Shown here in pieces: positions 9,673-20,045 of a stretch of DNA of 64,000 bases. Source of the DNA: Cephalotus follicularis (lineage: Eukaryota; Streptophyta; Magnoliopsida; Oxalidales; Cephalotaceae); assembly GCA_001972305.1 (NCBI GenBank), contig BDDD01000268.1:635467-699466 (forward strand), given 5' to 3'. How positions within the stretch are numbered: the stretch's first letter is position 1; every line of letters begins with the position of its first letter. The notes under the pieces are model-generated. The model made no database searches, was not told the DNA's origin, and saw only the letters and a program-made list of their open reading frames with translations. A program made the translations under genes and the position numbers.

Positions 9673-12600
9673 ATGCCTCCGAGGAAGAACCCTAACAATT
9701 ACTCCACGGCAGGTGGAAGCCAACGTACGGCGGGGAACGACCCGGCCCAAACTAGCCAAGCCCCCCTGGGTGTCGAACAAGTCCCGGTCACGGGCGAGCA
9801 GTTCAATCGCCTATTCCAGGTGGCAGAGCGCATCACCGACTTGCTGGCCACTACTATAGCCAACCAACAGCAACAAACCGGGCGTGTAGAGCAGGTGACC
9901 CGAGGAGTTTCCGACCCCAACCGACCAGAGGTGGAGGCACGGCACCCACGAAGTGCTAGGAGAAACCCGTCGAGGGGAGACGAGCTTCTCCTTGGGCGGT
10001 CAGGGGATAACAATCCCCTGGGAAGAAGACCCGAGATCAATGCATCTCGCCGGGCGGAGTCCTCGACCGCCCGGTATCAACCTAACGACCCCAGGAGAGC
10101 GCCTCCGGAGCGTCGGGCGATGGAGGTAGACCCCCAAGAGGAGGCCAGAGGCGTAGAACAGGCGCCGGCGCGCACCAACGCTTCGCGCAGAGCGGGGGCA
10201 GAGCGGGGGAGCAGGCACGACCTCACAGCCGCAGGGGCTGGGGGGTCGCGTGTCTCTAGCAGGGCCAGGAACATTGAAGACGTGGAGCATGCAATGAATA
10301 GGAGGCTTGCGGAGGTGGAGAAAAGGCTCCAAGGAGCCGAAAAACCGAAAGGATACCTGGCGGAGGTACGCAACCTCACCGCCCATCCGTTCACGGCAGA
10401 CATCATGGCAGAGCGCATTCCTAGTGGGTTTCGGCTCCCCAGTCTCGACAAATATGACGGGTCCGCGGACCCCCTCCAGCACGTCCGGACATACATCCAA
10501 ACCATGTTGGTATGCCAGGCCTCGGACGCCACGCTTTGCCGGGGGTTCCCGTCCACATTAACCGGAGCCGCCCAGTCCTGGTTCTCAGCCCTGGCCCAGA
10601 AGTCAGTAGGAGACTTTGACCAGCTTACGGAGCTGTTTGTCACCAAATTCCTGAACAGCACCACTCAGAGGCGAAACGCAACCCACCTGATCAATGTGGT
10701 GCAAGGAAGGGACGAGTCATTGAGGGACTACCTGACCAGGTTCAACAAGGAATCCCTCACTGTGAAGGACCTAGAGCCATCCTTCGCCATGGCAGCTCTG
10801 AACAACGGCCTGAGGAACAACTCCTCTTTCACATTCTCTCTCTTGAAGAGACCTACCCTGGATATGGCCGACCTGCTGAGAAGAGCAGAGAGGTATGTGA
10901 TTGCAGAGGAAGAAATGGCGGCCAGGAGACAAAAAACCCCCTGGTCGGACCATCAGGAGGAAAGAGGAGGGCACCCCCGAAATTTCCCCGGGAAAAGGGA
11001 GAGGAAGAGGGAGAGGTCAGACCTGACCAAAGACGACCTCCGGCACAAGCTCTCCAGGAGGGAAGGCGCGGCTCAGGGGGGAGCGCCCGCCCCTTCCTAT
11101 AATCACTTTGCCCCCCTCCTGGACACCCACACCAAGATACTGGCCGTGGAGCAAGACAAGGTCCCCATTCAGTGGCCTGAGAAGTTGAGGTCCCCGGCAG
11201 AGGCAAAGGATGTGGAGAAATACTGCCAGTACCATCGCGACCATGGGCACGATACCGAGGGATGCAGACAGTTGAAAAATCAGATCGAGGATCTGATCCG
11301 GATGGGGCATTTGCGCAAGTACGTGGACAGGGAAACTCCTAGAGGAAGGAGGGAGCAAAGGAGAGAAGAGGCTCCCCGTCGGGGGGAAGAACCGCAGCAA
11401 AAGCCCAGGGGAGTTATCCACACCATCTCTGGGGGGGTCGCCTCCGGCGGAGACCATAAGAACGCCCGGAAGGCTTATGGGAGACAATCCCTGGCGGTGC
11501 AGCAGGTCCACCACAACAAGAGGCTGAGGACTGGTGGAGATGAGGAGGTAATATCCTTCTCCGAGGTGGACTACGAGGGAGTACGCCTCCCTCATGACGA
11601 TCCAGTGGTAGTGACCCTCATGGTAGAACTTTTCACCACAAAGAGGATCCTGATTGACAGTGGCAGCTCGGCCGACATCCTGTACAAGCACGCCTTTGAC
11701 CAGTTAAAGATACCCGTCGACCAGCTGAAGCCTGTAAAGACCCCTCTTGTCGGATTCGCAGGAGAAATGGTTAATCCCCTAGGGTCCATCGACCTGTCAG
11801 TAGTGGCAGGCACGGCTCCTCGCCAAACCCAGGTGCATATGACTTTCCTGGTAGTCGACAGGCCCAGCCCATACAACGTTATAATTGGGCGCCCGGGGCT
11901 GAACATGATGGAGGCGATAGTGTCCACGAGGCACCTGCTTATGAAATTCCCCACGAGATTTGGCATAGGAGAAGCCAGAGGGGACCAGCAGGCGGCCAGG
12001 CAATGTTATAAGACTGCCGTTGCGGACCGTGGGAAAGAAAAGATCCTCCTCATCACCAATGTGGAGCTCAGGGGGGACGTCGAGCCTGAACGCCCGAGTC
12101 CCGTAGAAGACGTGGTCCAAGTGCCCCTAGAAGTGGGCGACTCCGAGAAAGTCTTCCAAGTTGGTTCACACCTCGGAGAGGCGGAGCAGGGGGAATTGAT
12201 AGCATTCCTCCGGGGCAATAGAGATGTCTTCGCCTGGTCCGCGGGGGAGGTCCCCGGGATCAACCCAAGCGTGATAACTCACAGATTAAGTGTAGATCCC
12301 GCAAGGACACCGACCAGACAGAAGAAGAGGAACTTTGCCCCCGAGCGCCAGCAAGCAATAGCCGACAAAGTAAGCAAGCTTATGCAAGCAGGGTTCATAA
12401 GGGAGCTACATTACTCAGACTGGCTGGCGAACCCCGTCCTAGTAAAAAAGGCGAATGGCAAGTGGAGAATGTGCATTGACTTCACGGACCTCAATAAAGC
12501 TTGTCCAAAGGATCACTTCCCCCTTCCAAAAATAGATCAGCTGGTGGATGCAACCTCGGGCTACAGGATGCTAAGCTTCTTGGACGCTTATTCGGGGTAC

Positions 12601-15327
12601 AATCAGATTCCTATGCACGAACCCGATGAAGATAAGACAGCCTTTATCACCGACCGGGGGATGTATTGTTACAAGGTCATGCCCTTCGGCTTGAAGAACG
12701 CAGGGGCCACTTACCAACGGCTGGTCAATAAGATTTTTGAGCCCCAGATCGGGAGGAACATGGAGGTTTATGTTGATGACATGCTAGTCAAGACCCCGGG
12801 CGGGAGCCCCCACATCAAAGACCTGGGGGAGACGTTCGAGGTTCTAAGAAGGTACCAAATGAAACTCAACCCCTCTAAGTGCACTTTTGGGGTCTCCTCG
12901 GGCAAGTTCTTGGGGTTCATGGTTTCCGACAGAGGAATAGAGGCCAATCCGGAAAAGATCTCGGCGGTCCAAGAGCTAAGGCCCCCCCAGACTATCAGGG
13001 ATGTGCAAAAGCTAAGTGGGAGGATAGCGGCCCTGAGTCGGTTTGTCTCGAAGTCGGCGGAGAAATGTCTCCCGTTCTTTAGGGTGCTGAGGGACCCCAA
13101 GGGGTTTTCTTGGTCAGATGAGTGCCAAGCAGCTTTCGAAAAGCTGAAGGAGTACCTAGCTTCACCGCCCCTGATCTCGAAGCCTAAGGATGGCGAAAAT
13201 CTATATTTATACCTTGCTGCCGCTCCGGGGGCCGTGAGCGCTGTACTGGTCAGAGAGGAAGAGCAAGTTCAGAGGCCGGTGTACTACGTGAGCAAGGCGT
13301 TGAACGACGCCGAGGGGAGGTACCCGGAGGTAGAAAAGTTCGCCTATGCACTGATCATTGCGGCCCGGAAGCTGAGGCCGTACTTTCAAGCTCACTCAAT
13401 CAAGGTTTTGACCGACCAGCCGCTCCGGTAAGTCCTTGCAAGGCCTGACACCTCGGGCAGACTGGTTAAGTGGTCGATAGAGCTGGGCGAATATGATGTG
13501 AAGTTTGAGGCCAGACCAGCGATCAAGTCACAGGTCTTGGCTGACTTCGTTGGAGATAATACGCCCACGGAGTGTATGGAGGAGAACCCCTCAGAGAGCG
13601 AGAGGGAGACCTGGAGGTTATCTGTAGACGGCTCCTCCTGCCTCACGGGCAGCGGCGCGGGTGTGCTCCTGGTAAGTCCAAGTGGGTGGACGTTGGAGTA
13701 TGCCCTGAGATTTGCTTTCAAGGCCACAAACAACGAAGATGAGTGGGAAGCCCTCATAGTCGGGCTGACAATAGCAAAGCACCTGGAGGTACGGAGGATT
13801 GAGGCCTCCAGCGACTCCCAGCTAGTGGTCGGCCTGACCAGTGGAGAATACGAGCCCCGAGAGGAGTCGATGGTGAAATACTTATCACACTTCCAGGGTT
13901 TGAAGCCTACTTTTGAAGCCCTCAGTGTTACGAAGATACCCAGGGCGGAAAACGCCCGGACAGACCAGCTATCCAAACTGGCCACGGCAGGGGAGCTGGA
14001 AAGGAACCAGACCGTAATGGTACACTACCTGGACAGGCCAACCATCTCTGTAGCAGATGTCATGGACGTGGACATACCACGGGAGTCGAACTGGATGACC
14101 CCCTTTATATATTGGCTGAGGGACGGAGTCTTGCCCGAAGACCCCGCGGAGGCAAGAAAATTGGTGTACAGAGCAAACGGATTTCAACTCCGTGGGGAGA
14201 TTCTCTACAAGAGATCTTTTTCATTCCCTTGGCTGAGTTGCCTGGCTCCACAGGAGGCCGATTACGCTCTAAGGAAGGTCCACGAAGGGGTATGTGGCAA
14301 CCATACTGGGGGCAGGACGTTGTCCCACAAGCTGGTGAGGCAAGGCTACTATTGGCCTACCCTGCACCAAGATGCAGTCGATCTAGTGAGAAGATACGAC
14401 AAGTGCCAGAGGAATGCCAACGTAAGCAGAAGACCTTCCCAACCCCTGACATCCATAACGGCCCCCTGGCCCTTCGCGCAATGGGGGATGGATTTCGTAG
14501 GGCCACTTCCAATGGCCACGGGCCAGAGGAAGTTCCTCATCGTGGCAGTAGATTATTTCATCAAGTGGGTAGAGGCGGAGCCCCTGGCCACCATCACAGA
14601 AAAGAACACGGAAAGTTTCGTGTGGAAGTCCATCGTCTGCAGATTCGGAGTCCCCAGGATCATAGTTTCAGATAATGGGAAACAGTTTGACTGCCAGGCT
14701 TTCCGTGACTTTTGCCAAGAATGGAGAATAGAGCATAGACTCGCCTCAGTGGCCTACCCTCAATGCAATGGCCAAGCAGAGGTAATAAATAGAGAAATCA
14801 TTTCGGGCTTGAAAAAGCGCCTGGAGGACAGCAAAGGAAGATGGACGGAGGAGCTACCGAGCGTTTTGTGGGCATACAGAACTACTCCCCGGACAACCAC
14901 GGGGGAGTCCCCTTTCAGTCTTTGCTTCGGGGCGGAGGCCATGGTACCTGTGGAAATTGGTGTCCAGTCACCAAGGGTCGTGCACTTCACAGAACAGAAT
15001 AATGAAGAGGGACTCCGGTGCCTTCTCGACCTAGTAGGAGAACTCAGAGACAAGGCCGCCATCAGAGTCGCAGCCTACCAGCAGAGGGTGAGCCGTTACT
15101 ACAACAAGAGGGTGAACCCCAGACCGCTGCAGCAGGGGGACCTGGTCCTGCGTAACTCCGCGGTCTCAGACCCCACCGGGACAGGAGGGAAGCTAGCCCC
15201 TGCCTGGGAAGGGCCATACAAGATCACCAGAGTACTCCGGCCCGGAACATTCAAACTTGAAACTCTAGGGGGGAGGGAGATTGCCAGAGCTTGGAATACC
15301 GAGCATCTGAGAAAATATTACCAATAG
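9673..15327 (+). pseudogene. Tat-type gag-pol polyprotein, one in-frame stop
   Basis: One frame runs from the ATG at 9673 (MPPRKNPNN) to 15327, broken only by TAA at 13429-13431 in RNase H, where related elements have a Lys. The upstream part of the frame (to 9514) lies in LTR and primer site, so 9673 is the start. Domains: gag (about 10440-10900), zinc knuckle (CQYHRDHGHDTEGC, 11224-11265), aspartic protease (IDSGSSADILY, about 11653), RT with VDDM at 12772-12783, RNase H (about 13190-13430), a second archaeal-type RNase H (about 13615-13985, SVDGSS and SSDSQLV), and integrase. In integrase the DDE residues are intact (14551, 14671, 14779), followed by a GPY-type C-terminus. The first Cys of the HHCC zinc site is Tyr (14395-14397, TAC). 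No other frameshift is seen. The sequence is far more GC-rich than its surroundings. Confidence 0.95.
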
Positions 15328-16360
15328 TCGGATGTACACAAACGCAAAGTGGAAATAAAACTTTTTGACAAAAATTGCATTTAAGATAGTTCCAAGTTTG
15401 CAAGGGCCCGGAGGTCCAATGTTCATGTCCTTAAACCTCTGAACAGCCGCCGACCAGACAAGACCTCCCTACCAGGGAAACAATACAAAGAACCTCCCGG
15501 GAGAGGGACAGTCCCAACGATGTTAAGCAGGGGGAACCACCTTGGTCCCCCCAAATGATCAAACTACACTAAGGGGCCATCTTCCCACCCCGGCCACGTA
15601 GCCGAGGGTCCCACCAAGGCGCAAGGGACAAAACCCCTCCAGGCGCCAGGCTGGTCCGGGGTCGGGAGCGTGCCCAAAGCTACGACAGACTCCCTCTTCT
15701 CCCCCAAGAACCCCGAACAGGCCCGGGCGCCCTGCCCATATCTAGCAAAAAGCCTCCCCCCGGGGAAGCACGCGAAGGCGTAAGACTCCCCAGGGAGCAC
15801 CCCTCGATCGACAACCCCACAGGAACTTGTCCGACCGAACCTAAAAGTCGTGACTTGGAAGGCGAACCCGTAGGAACTCGCAACGATCAAGCTCGCCGGA
15901 CTGAGCACTTTAATACAAGTGTCCCTAACTGGACTGAAAGCTCAGCCGACCTGTCCTAAAAACTAATAGGTCAGACGATATTCTCCTCGGCAAACCCATA
16001 GGAACTTGTCCGAGCAAACCAAGAGCTAAACCTATGAGTATGATAAAGTTGTTTGAAGACTGAGTTACAGTTGCATAAGTGCCCTCAAACTAGGAAGGAT
16101 TGATAGTTTGGGTTAAGTTAAAATTCTAAGGAGATTGTTGATGTATGTATACCCACAAATATCAAAGCACATAAGGCAAGGGACTAGCCGGGGGCAAAGT
16201 CCAAGGATAAAAGAAGGTTTATAGCAACATTTCTGTTAAGTCACTCTGCTTCTAAGGGAAGTTAGAGGATCCGGTGTAAAATCCCCAAGGGGGGTTGTAA
16301 ACATACATCAGGCCCACAACGCAAAAAGGAAAGACAAGCTAAGTGAAAGAAAACATCTCT
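15328..16360 (+). other. Non-coding spacer between pol and antisense gene (Tat element 1)
   Basis: About 1 kb without a credible frame on either strand. It contains dispersed repeats of the short phrase AGGAACTTGTCCGA and variants (about 15823, 15872, 16000). On the minus strand, AATAAA at 16362-16367 lies just downstream of the antisense gene's stop codon. Confidence 0.6.
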
Positions 16361-16380
16361 TTTTATTGATAATTGAAAGA

Positions 16381-17680
16381 TTACAGTACAAAAGAAAAGA
16401 AAAAATTACAAGGTAAGCCTAGGCCTCGTCCCCCCTGGGCCCCTTCAGCCTCCCTGGCCTCCGCAGCTAGGGTCTGGGGCAACTCCTGAAGTCTCGCCCT
16501 CGCATCCGCGCGCGCGGCCGCCCTCCTCTCTGACGCCCTTCGCGTCTTTTCCAGGGCCTTCCGCCTTCGCTCGGCATCTCTCCGCTGGGTCTCAGGGTCC
16601 TCGGACTGGCCCTCCTCGCGCCTGGCCCTCAGCAGCTCCATTGCAGAGTTTGGTCGGGCCATCTCTGCACAAGCAAAAGGGAAACAGTTAGACACAGAAA
16701 AAATAAACGCATTTGCAAAAATAAACTAGTCCTAGGAAAAGCATAGTACGGCTCTCTCCCGGCAGGACCGCGGAGGTAGCGGCTCCCCCCTGGCTGCCCT
16801 GTCCTCTCTCTCTCTGCTGCGTCCCCTGGCCCCTCTCCTCTTCATCCAACTCCAGACTGACCCGGCGGCCCACGGACATGCTCAGCCCATGCCTCCACAG
16901 GCGGCCCTCTGACACGACCTTCTCCACTTCCTCCGGCCCCAGGGCTGAGAGCCTCGTCGCGCCCTCAGCTTCCTCCCTGGACAGATATGACCTCTGGTTC
17001 AGCCGCCCGATGTCCAGGGAGTCTGCCCAAGGGCACAGCGTGAAGCCCGGGAGGTTCCTGACTAGAAAATACTTTTTCCTCCAACGCTTGATGGATTTGT
17101 TGTTCTCGGCCAGCAGTCGGGGGCGGCCCGGACGCGACTTGAAGTGGAAGCCACGCTTCTTAGGGGTGGGGGACACGGTGTGGAACTCCTTGAATAAACC
17201 TACGGTGGGTGTCACCCCTGCTTCCATGCACCGCACAAGGAAGCCCACGATGAACCCCCAGGACTGAGCCTGCAGCATGGAGGGGTGGATCTGGTATTGT
17301 CTTAGGACTGCGATGGCGAACGGGTGCAGGGGGAGCCTAAGTCCGTGCTCCAAGGCGTCTTTGAACACCACGAAGTGCCCCGTCCGGCTCACAGTGGCAT
17401 CCCGGGGGTCAGCTGGAATCTCCAAGTCCAGCCCGCCAGGGATGGCGTACTCCTTGACCAGCTACGCCAGTCTTTCTGGGCGCATGGAAGACTCCTCAAA
17501 ATCGGCCCGGAAAACATGGACCCCGGCCCCAGTGGCCTCCACATTAGGGTTCCCGGCAGCGGAGGCCCCCATCTCCACCTCCATATCTAGGGGCCGGACT
17601 GCCACCGTAACCCCCTCAGAAGCACGGGCGATCGCTTCAGGGCCTCGAACGGGCATCCTCGTCTGCTTTGTTCTCGCCAT
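16381..17680 (-). pseudogene. Antisense extra gene (aORF) of Tat element 1, spliced, one nonsense codon
   Basis: Transcribed opposite to pol. The ATG at 17680 (MARTKQTRMPV) opens a frame that reads to 16750. A GT at 16749-16748 and a strong acceptor (TTTTGCTTGTGCAG ending at 16665) define an 85-nt intron that joins in frame to 16664-16381. The product would be about 404 residues apart from one TAG at 17464-17462. The central part (HFVVFKDALEHGLRLPLHPF to GFIVGFLVRC, then KRWRKKYFLVRN) matches the Pfam family called putative gypsy-type transposon (Transposase_28), as I remember it. The C-terminal exon is Arg/Glu/Ala-rich and probably coiled-coil (about 16640-16450). Upstream are a TATA box and an 83-nt leader intron (17767-17685), and AATAAA lies at 16367-16362. 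Extra antisense ORFs are known in Tat elements, and their role is unknown. Confidence 0.8.
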
Positions 17681-17684
17681 TAGG

Positions 17685-17767
17685 CTGCCAGAGAGAGAGG
17701 ACGATGAGGATGAGGTGGTCATAGGAAGGTTCGAACGGAGGGAAGAGCTAAACAGAGGTAGGCTCAC
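17685..17767 (-). other. Predicted 5'-leader intron of the antisense gene
   Basis: On the minus strand the segment starts CAAG|GTGAGCC and ends after a pyrimidine tract with CTCTCTCTGGCAG, five bases before the ATG at 17680. Length is 83 nt. No ATG lies in the leader portion I read between the TATA box and this intron. Confidence 0.6.
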
Positions 17768-17889
17768 CTTGCTTCTTGCTTTCTGGGGAGGATGAAGGTA
17801 AGGGTTCTTGGAGATCTGGAGCTTTTTTCTCTCTCTAAGGTTTTTAGGGATTAGAGGTGCGTAAAGAGACTCTTTGGGGAAGAGAGGGG

Positions 17890-17897
17890 TATTTAAA
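17890..17897 (-). promoter_or_regulatory. Candidate TATA box of antisense gene
   Basis: The minus strand reads CCTTTAAATACCCC here, about 120 nt upstream of the predicted leader intron and 210 nt upstream of the ATG at 17680. Spacing and context fit an independent pol II promoter inside the retroelement. Confidence 0.55.
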
Positions 17898-18211
17898 GGC
17901 CCCTAGAGCGAATCTGGGCCGTTGATCCCAGAATTCATCAAGGGTGGAGATCCTCCTGCCAGCTCAGGGGTGGTTAATGAAGGGACGCGCACAAGGCTCG
18001 AAGCGCCACGCCTTAAAAGCTGGAGTAAGAGCACGCGCGAGTATCGAAACGACAAGCGTTTAAAGTCCCGAAGGGACGTGCATGAAGACCGAAGCGTCAG
18101 GCGACTAAGGGAAATTTAAGGCACAATAATGGATATTTAGTGATGGGACGTGGCTCAAGGTGACACCTGTTACACCCTACCACGTTTGGCAATTGGGTTA
18201 GTTCGCCAGGT

Positions 18212-18694
18212 GTCACCTGGCCTGCCCAGGCACGCTCAACGCGTCAGCCCGGGAGGAGCCCGCGGCCTAGTCCCAATCCTTCACCTGGCCTGCCCAGGCA
18301 CGCTCAATGCGTCAGCCCGAGAGGAGCCCGCGGCCTAGTCTCAAATCCTTCACTTGGCCTGCCCAGGCACGCTCAACGAGTCAGCCCGGGAGGAGCCCGC
18401 GGCCTAGTCTCAAATCCTTCACCTGACCTGCCCAGGCACGCTCAACGCGTCAGCCCGGGAGGAGCCCGCGGCCTAATCTCCAATCCTTCACCTGGCCTGC
18501 CCAGGCACGCTCAACGCGTCAGCCCGGGAGGAGCCCGCGGCCTAGTCTCCAATCCTTCACCTGGCTTGCCCAGGCACGCTCAACGCGTCAGCCCGGGAGG
18601 AGCCCGCGGCCTAGTTTCGACCCTTCACCTGGCCTGCCCAGGCACGATCGATGCGCCAGCCCGGGAGGAGCCCGCGGAACGATCCCAATTCCTC
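18212..18694 (+). repeat. Seven-copy 68-69 bp tandem repeat in Tat element 1
   Basis: Seven head-to-tail units start with TTCACCTGGCCTGCCCAGGC (the first with GTCACC). They carry CGTCAGCCCGGGAGGAGCC and end near CTAGTCTCAAATCC. Units 4 to 6 are nearly identical and the last is most diverged. Each unit contains the short inverted repeat CCTGG-CCTGC-CCAGG. Such minisatellites just before the 3' LTR are known for Tat/Ogre elements and can seed satellite DNA. Here they also lie upstream of the antisense promoter. Confidence 0.93.
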
Positions 18695-18750
18695 ACCAGA
18701 CTTGTTCCTTTGACTATGTTCCCCCTTCTCTGGCACGACCAGAGAAGCAG

Positions 18751-18763
18751 GACCAGGGGGGTA
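18751..18763 (+). promoter_or_regulatory. Polypurine tract of Tat element 1
   Basis: GACCAGGGGGGTATA ends immediately before the 3' LTR at 18766. The G-run is the likely plus-strand primer, although it is interrupted by pyrimidines. Confidence 0.6.
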
Positions 18764-18765
18764 TA

Positions 18766-19406
18766 TGATATAGGGAAAATTCGTTTTGAACCCTTTGACA
18801 CGTGGCCCGAGGGGAGCGCGTCAGCTGTCTCCTACGAGAATGATGATCTGACCTATGGGTCTTGTCATCAATTAAGGGAAAGGCCTCCTCTGGCTACCCT
18901 GACACGCCACAGAGGGTAGGAGGCCGCACGTCCGCGCAGCCATAGTTGAGGGGATAGCCCATCGTCACATCAATGTAAGAAAATGGACAGACAAGCCACC
19001 AAAGCCCTCCCATTCATTAAATGGGCAGGCGGCTACGCACACCAAAGGGGGAGGAGTCCAAGGGGAATGTCAGGGCCTCTGACGCCCCCCCCTAGGGGCA
19101 GCCACTCCGGATGGGACGCTCATCAATCACAAGGGACCCTATAAATACGAGAATGAAACACAATACAAAGGTCAGCCATTTTTTCTCTTCTTCTAACAGA
19201 CAAAGAGCTCATTACTCTCTGTACAACAACTGACTAGAGTTTCGGAGTGTCCCCGGGAGAATAACCTCCTGGACCCTTCTCCATTCTCTTGCTTGTGCAG
19301 GGACCATTACACAACCACCTTTCTCGGACAGATTCACGCATTCCCTAAATACAAATCACGCCCCTACACGTGGGGTACTGTTGTGGAAGAGATTTCCGCA
19401 TCAACA
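18766..19406 (+). repeat. 3' LTR of Tat element 1
   Basis: The LTR is 641 bp. Compared by eye with 8988-9627 it shows nine substitutions, all transitions, and one extra C in a C-run. The TATA box at 19140-19147 points toward ORC2, whose start codon is 640 bp beyond the LTR end. Confidence 0.96.
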
Positions 19407-19632
19407 CATGGTAATGAGACCGTTAGAGAATTTTAATTATATTTAAAATTGATATCATATAGATTATCAAATAAAATAATTAAATTTATAACGTATAACT
19501 CATAATCATACTATTATCTAAACTCATAATTATATCATTTTTAGGTGATTTATGATCAATTTACTGTTTTAAAGTGATCTATCGTCGACCTCTCGTTGAG
19601 CATATTAAATTTTTGTGACACAAATGAAAAGC

Positions 19633-19640
19633 GCGGGAAA
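19633..19640 (+). promoter_or_regulatory. E2F-type site upstream of ORC2
   Basis: GCGGGAAA (reverse complement of TTTCCCGC) within AAAAGCGCGGGAAAGG, 406 bp upstream of the ORC2 start codon. This is the canonical E2F/DP element, and replication-origin genes are established E2F targets in plants. Confidence 0.6.
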
Positions 19641-20045
19641 GGAGAGTAGAGTAGGGCAAAAAAAATTATATAATTCCCTCTCTTTCCTCCCATTATCTGC
19701 CTTAAACCCTCCATTTCCCTCTTCAACACCGAAATCTCTACATTTGCCTCCTCCGCCTCACTCATCCACGAAATCAGATCATGCTGTAGCCTCCAAACCT
19801 CCGTTTCCACCTCCACAGCTCCCAGTCTCTCTTTCATCTCTTCCTCGCGCCCCTTTCATTTCCTCCATATCCTCCGCCAGTCGCTCAATCCTCTCTTTGA
19901 CTTCTTCATTCTCGCCGATCAATCCGCGCTTCGAGTCAGTTCGGTGGTCTCATTGACATCGAAGAAGTTATCCGCCGCCTGATCGTCGATTGCCTTCTCG
20001 TCCTCCATTCTGTCGATCCTAAATTTTATATCTCCGTCTAAATAA

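Larger units (their letters stand above)
8988..19406 (+). mobile_element. Near-intact Ty3/gypsy retrotransposon, Tat lineage, with antisense gene
   Basis: The element is 10,419 bp with TG/CA ends and a perfect target duplication CATGG (8983-8987 and 19407-19411). Order: 5' LTR, primer site, gag-protease-RT-RNase H-second RNase H-integrase (9673-15327), a spacer, an antisense gene (16381-17680 with 5' leader to about 17890), a tandem repeat (18212-18694), a polypurine tract and the 3' LTR. The second, archaeal-type RNase H between RNase H and integrase, and the long region with an extra antisense ORF before the 3' LTR, are hallmarks of Tat-lineage elements. The LTRs differ at about nine sites, all transitions, and one C-run length, so the insertion is recent. 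Two nonsense codons (13429-13431 in pol; 17462-17464 in the antisense gene) make it defective as it stands. Confidence 0.96.

Noticed and set aside
10000-10700. Frameshift in the Tat gag
   Set aside because: The 9673 frame is continuous through gag, so overlapping frames are shadows.
9699-13985. Long minus-strand open frames opposite gag-pol
   Set aside because: They are shadows of the GC-rich sense frame, with no domains and no start context. Only the antisense frames at 16381-17680 have their own domain, introns and promoter.
17277-17795. 172-codon plus-strand frame over the antisense gene
   Set aside because: Opposite-strand shadow of the gypsy-type-transposon ORF. It shows no recognisable motif.
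18212-18694. CRISPR-like array
   Set aside because: Units are contiguous with no unique spacers, and the genome is a plant. It is a retrotransposon minisatellite.
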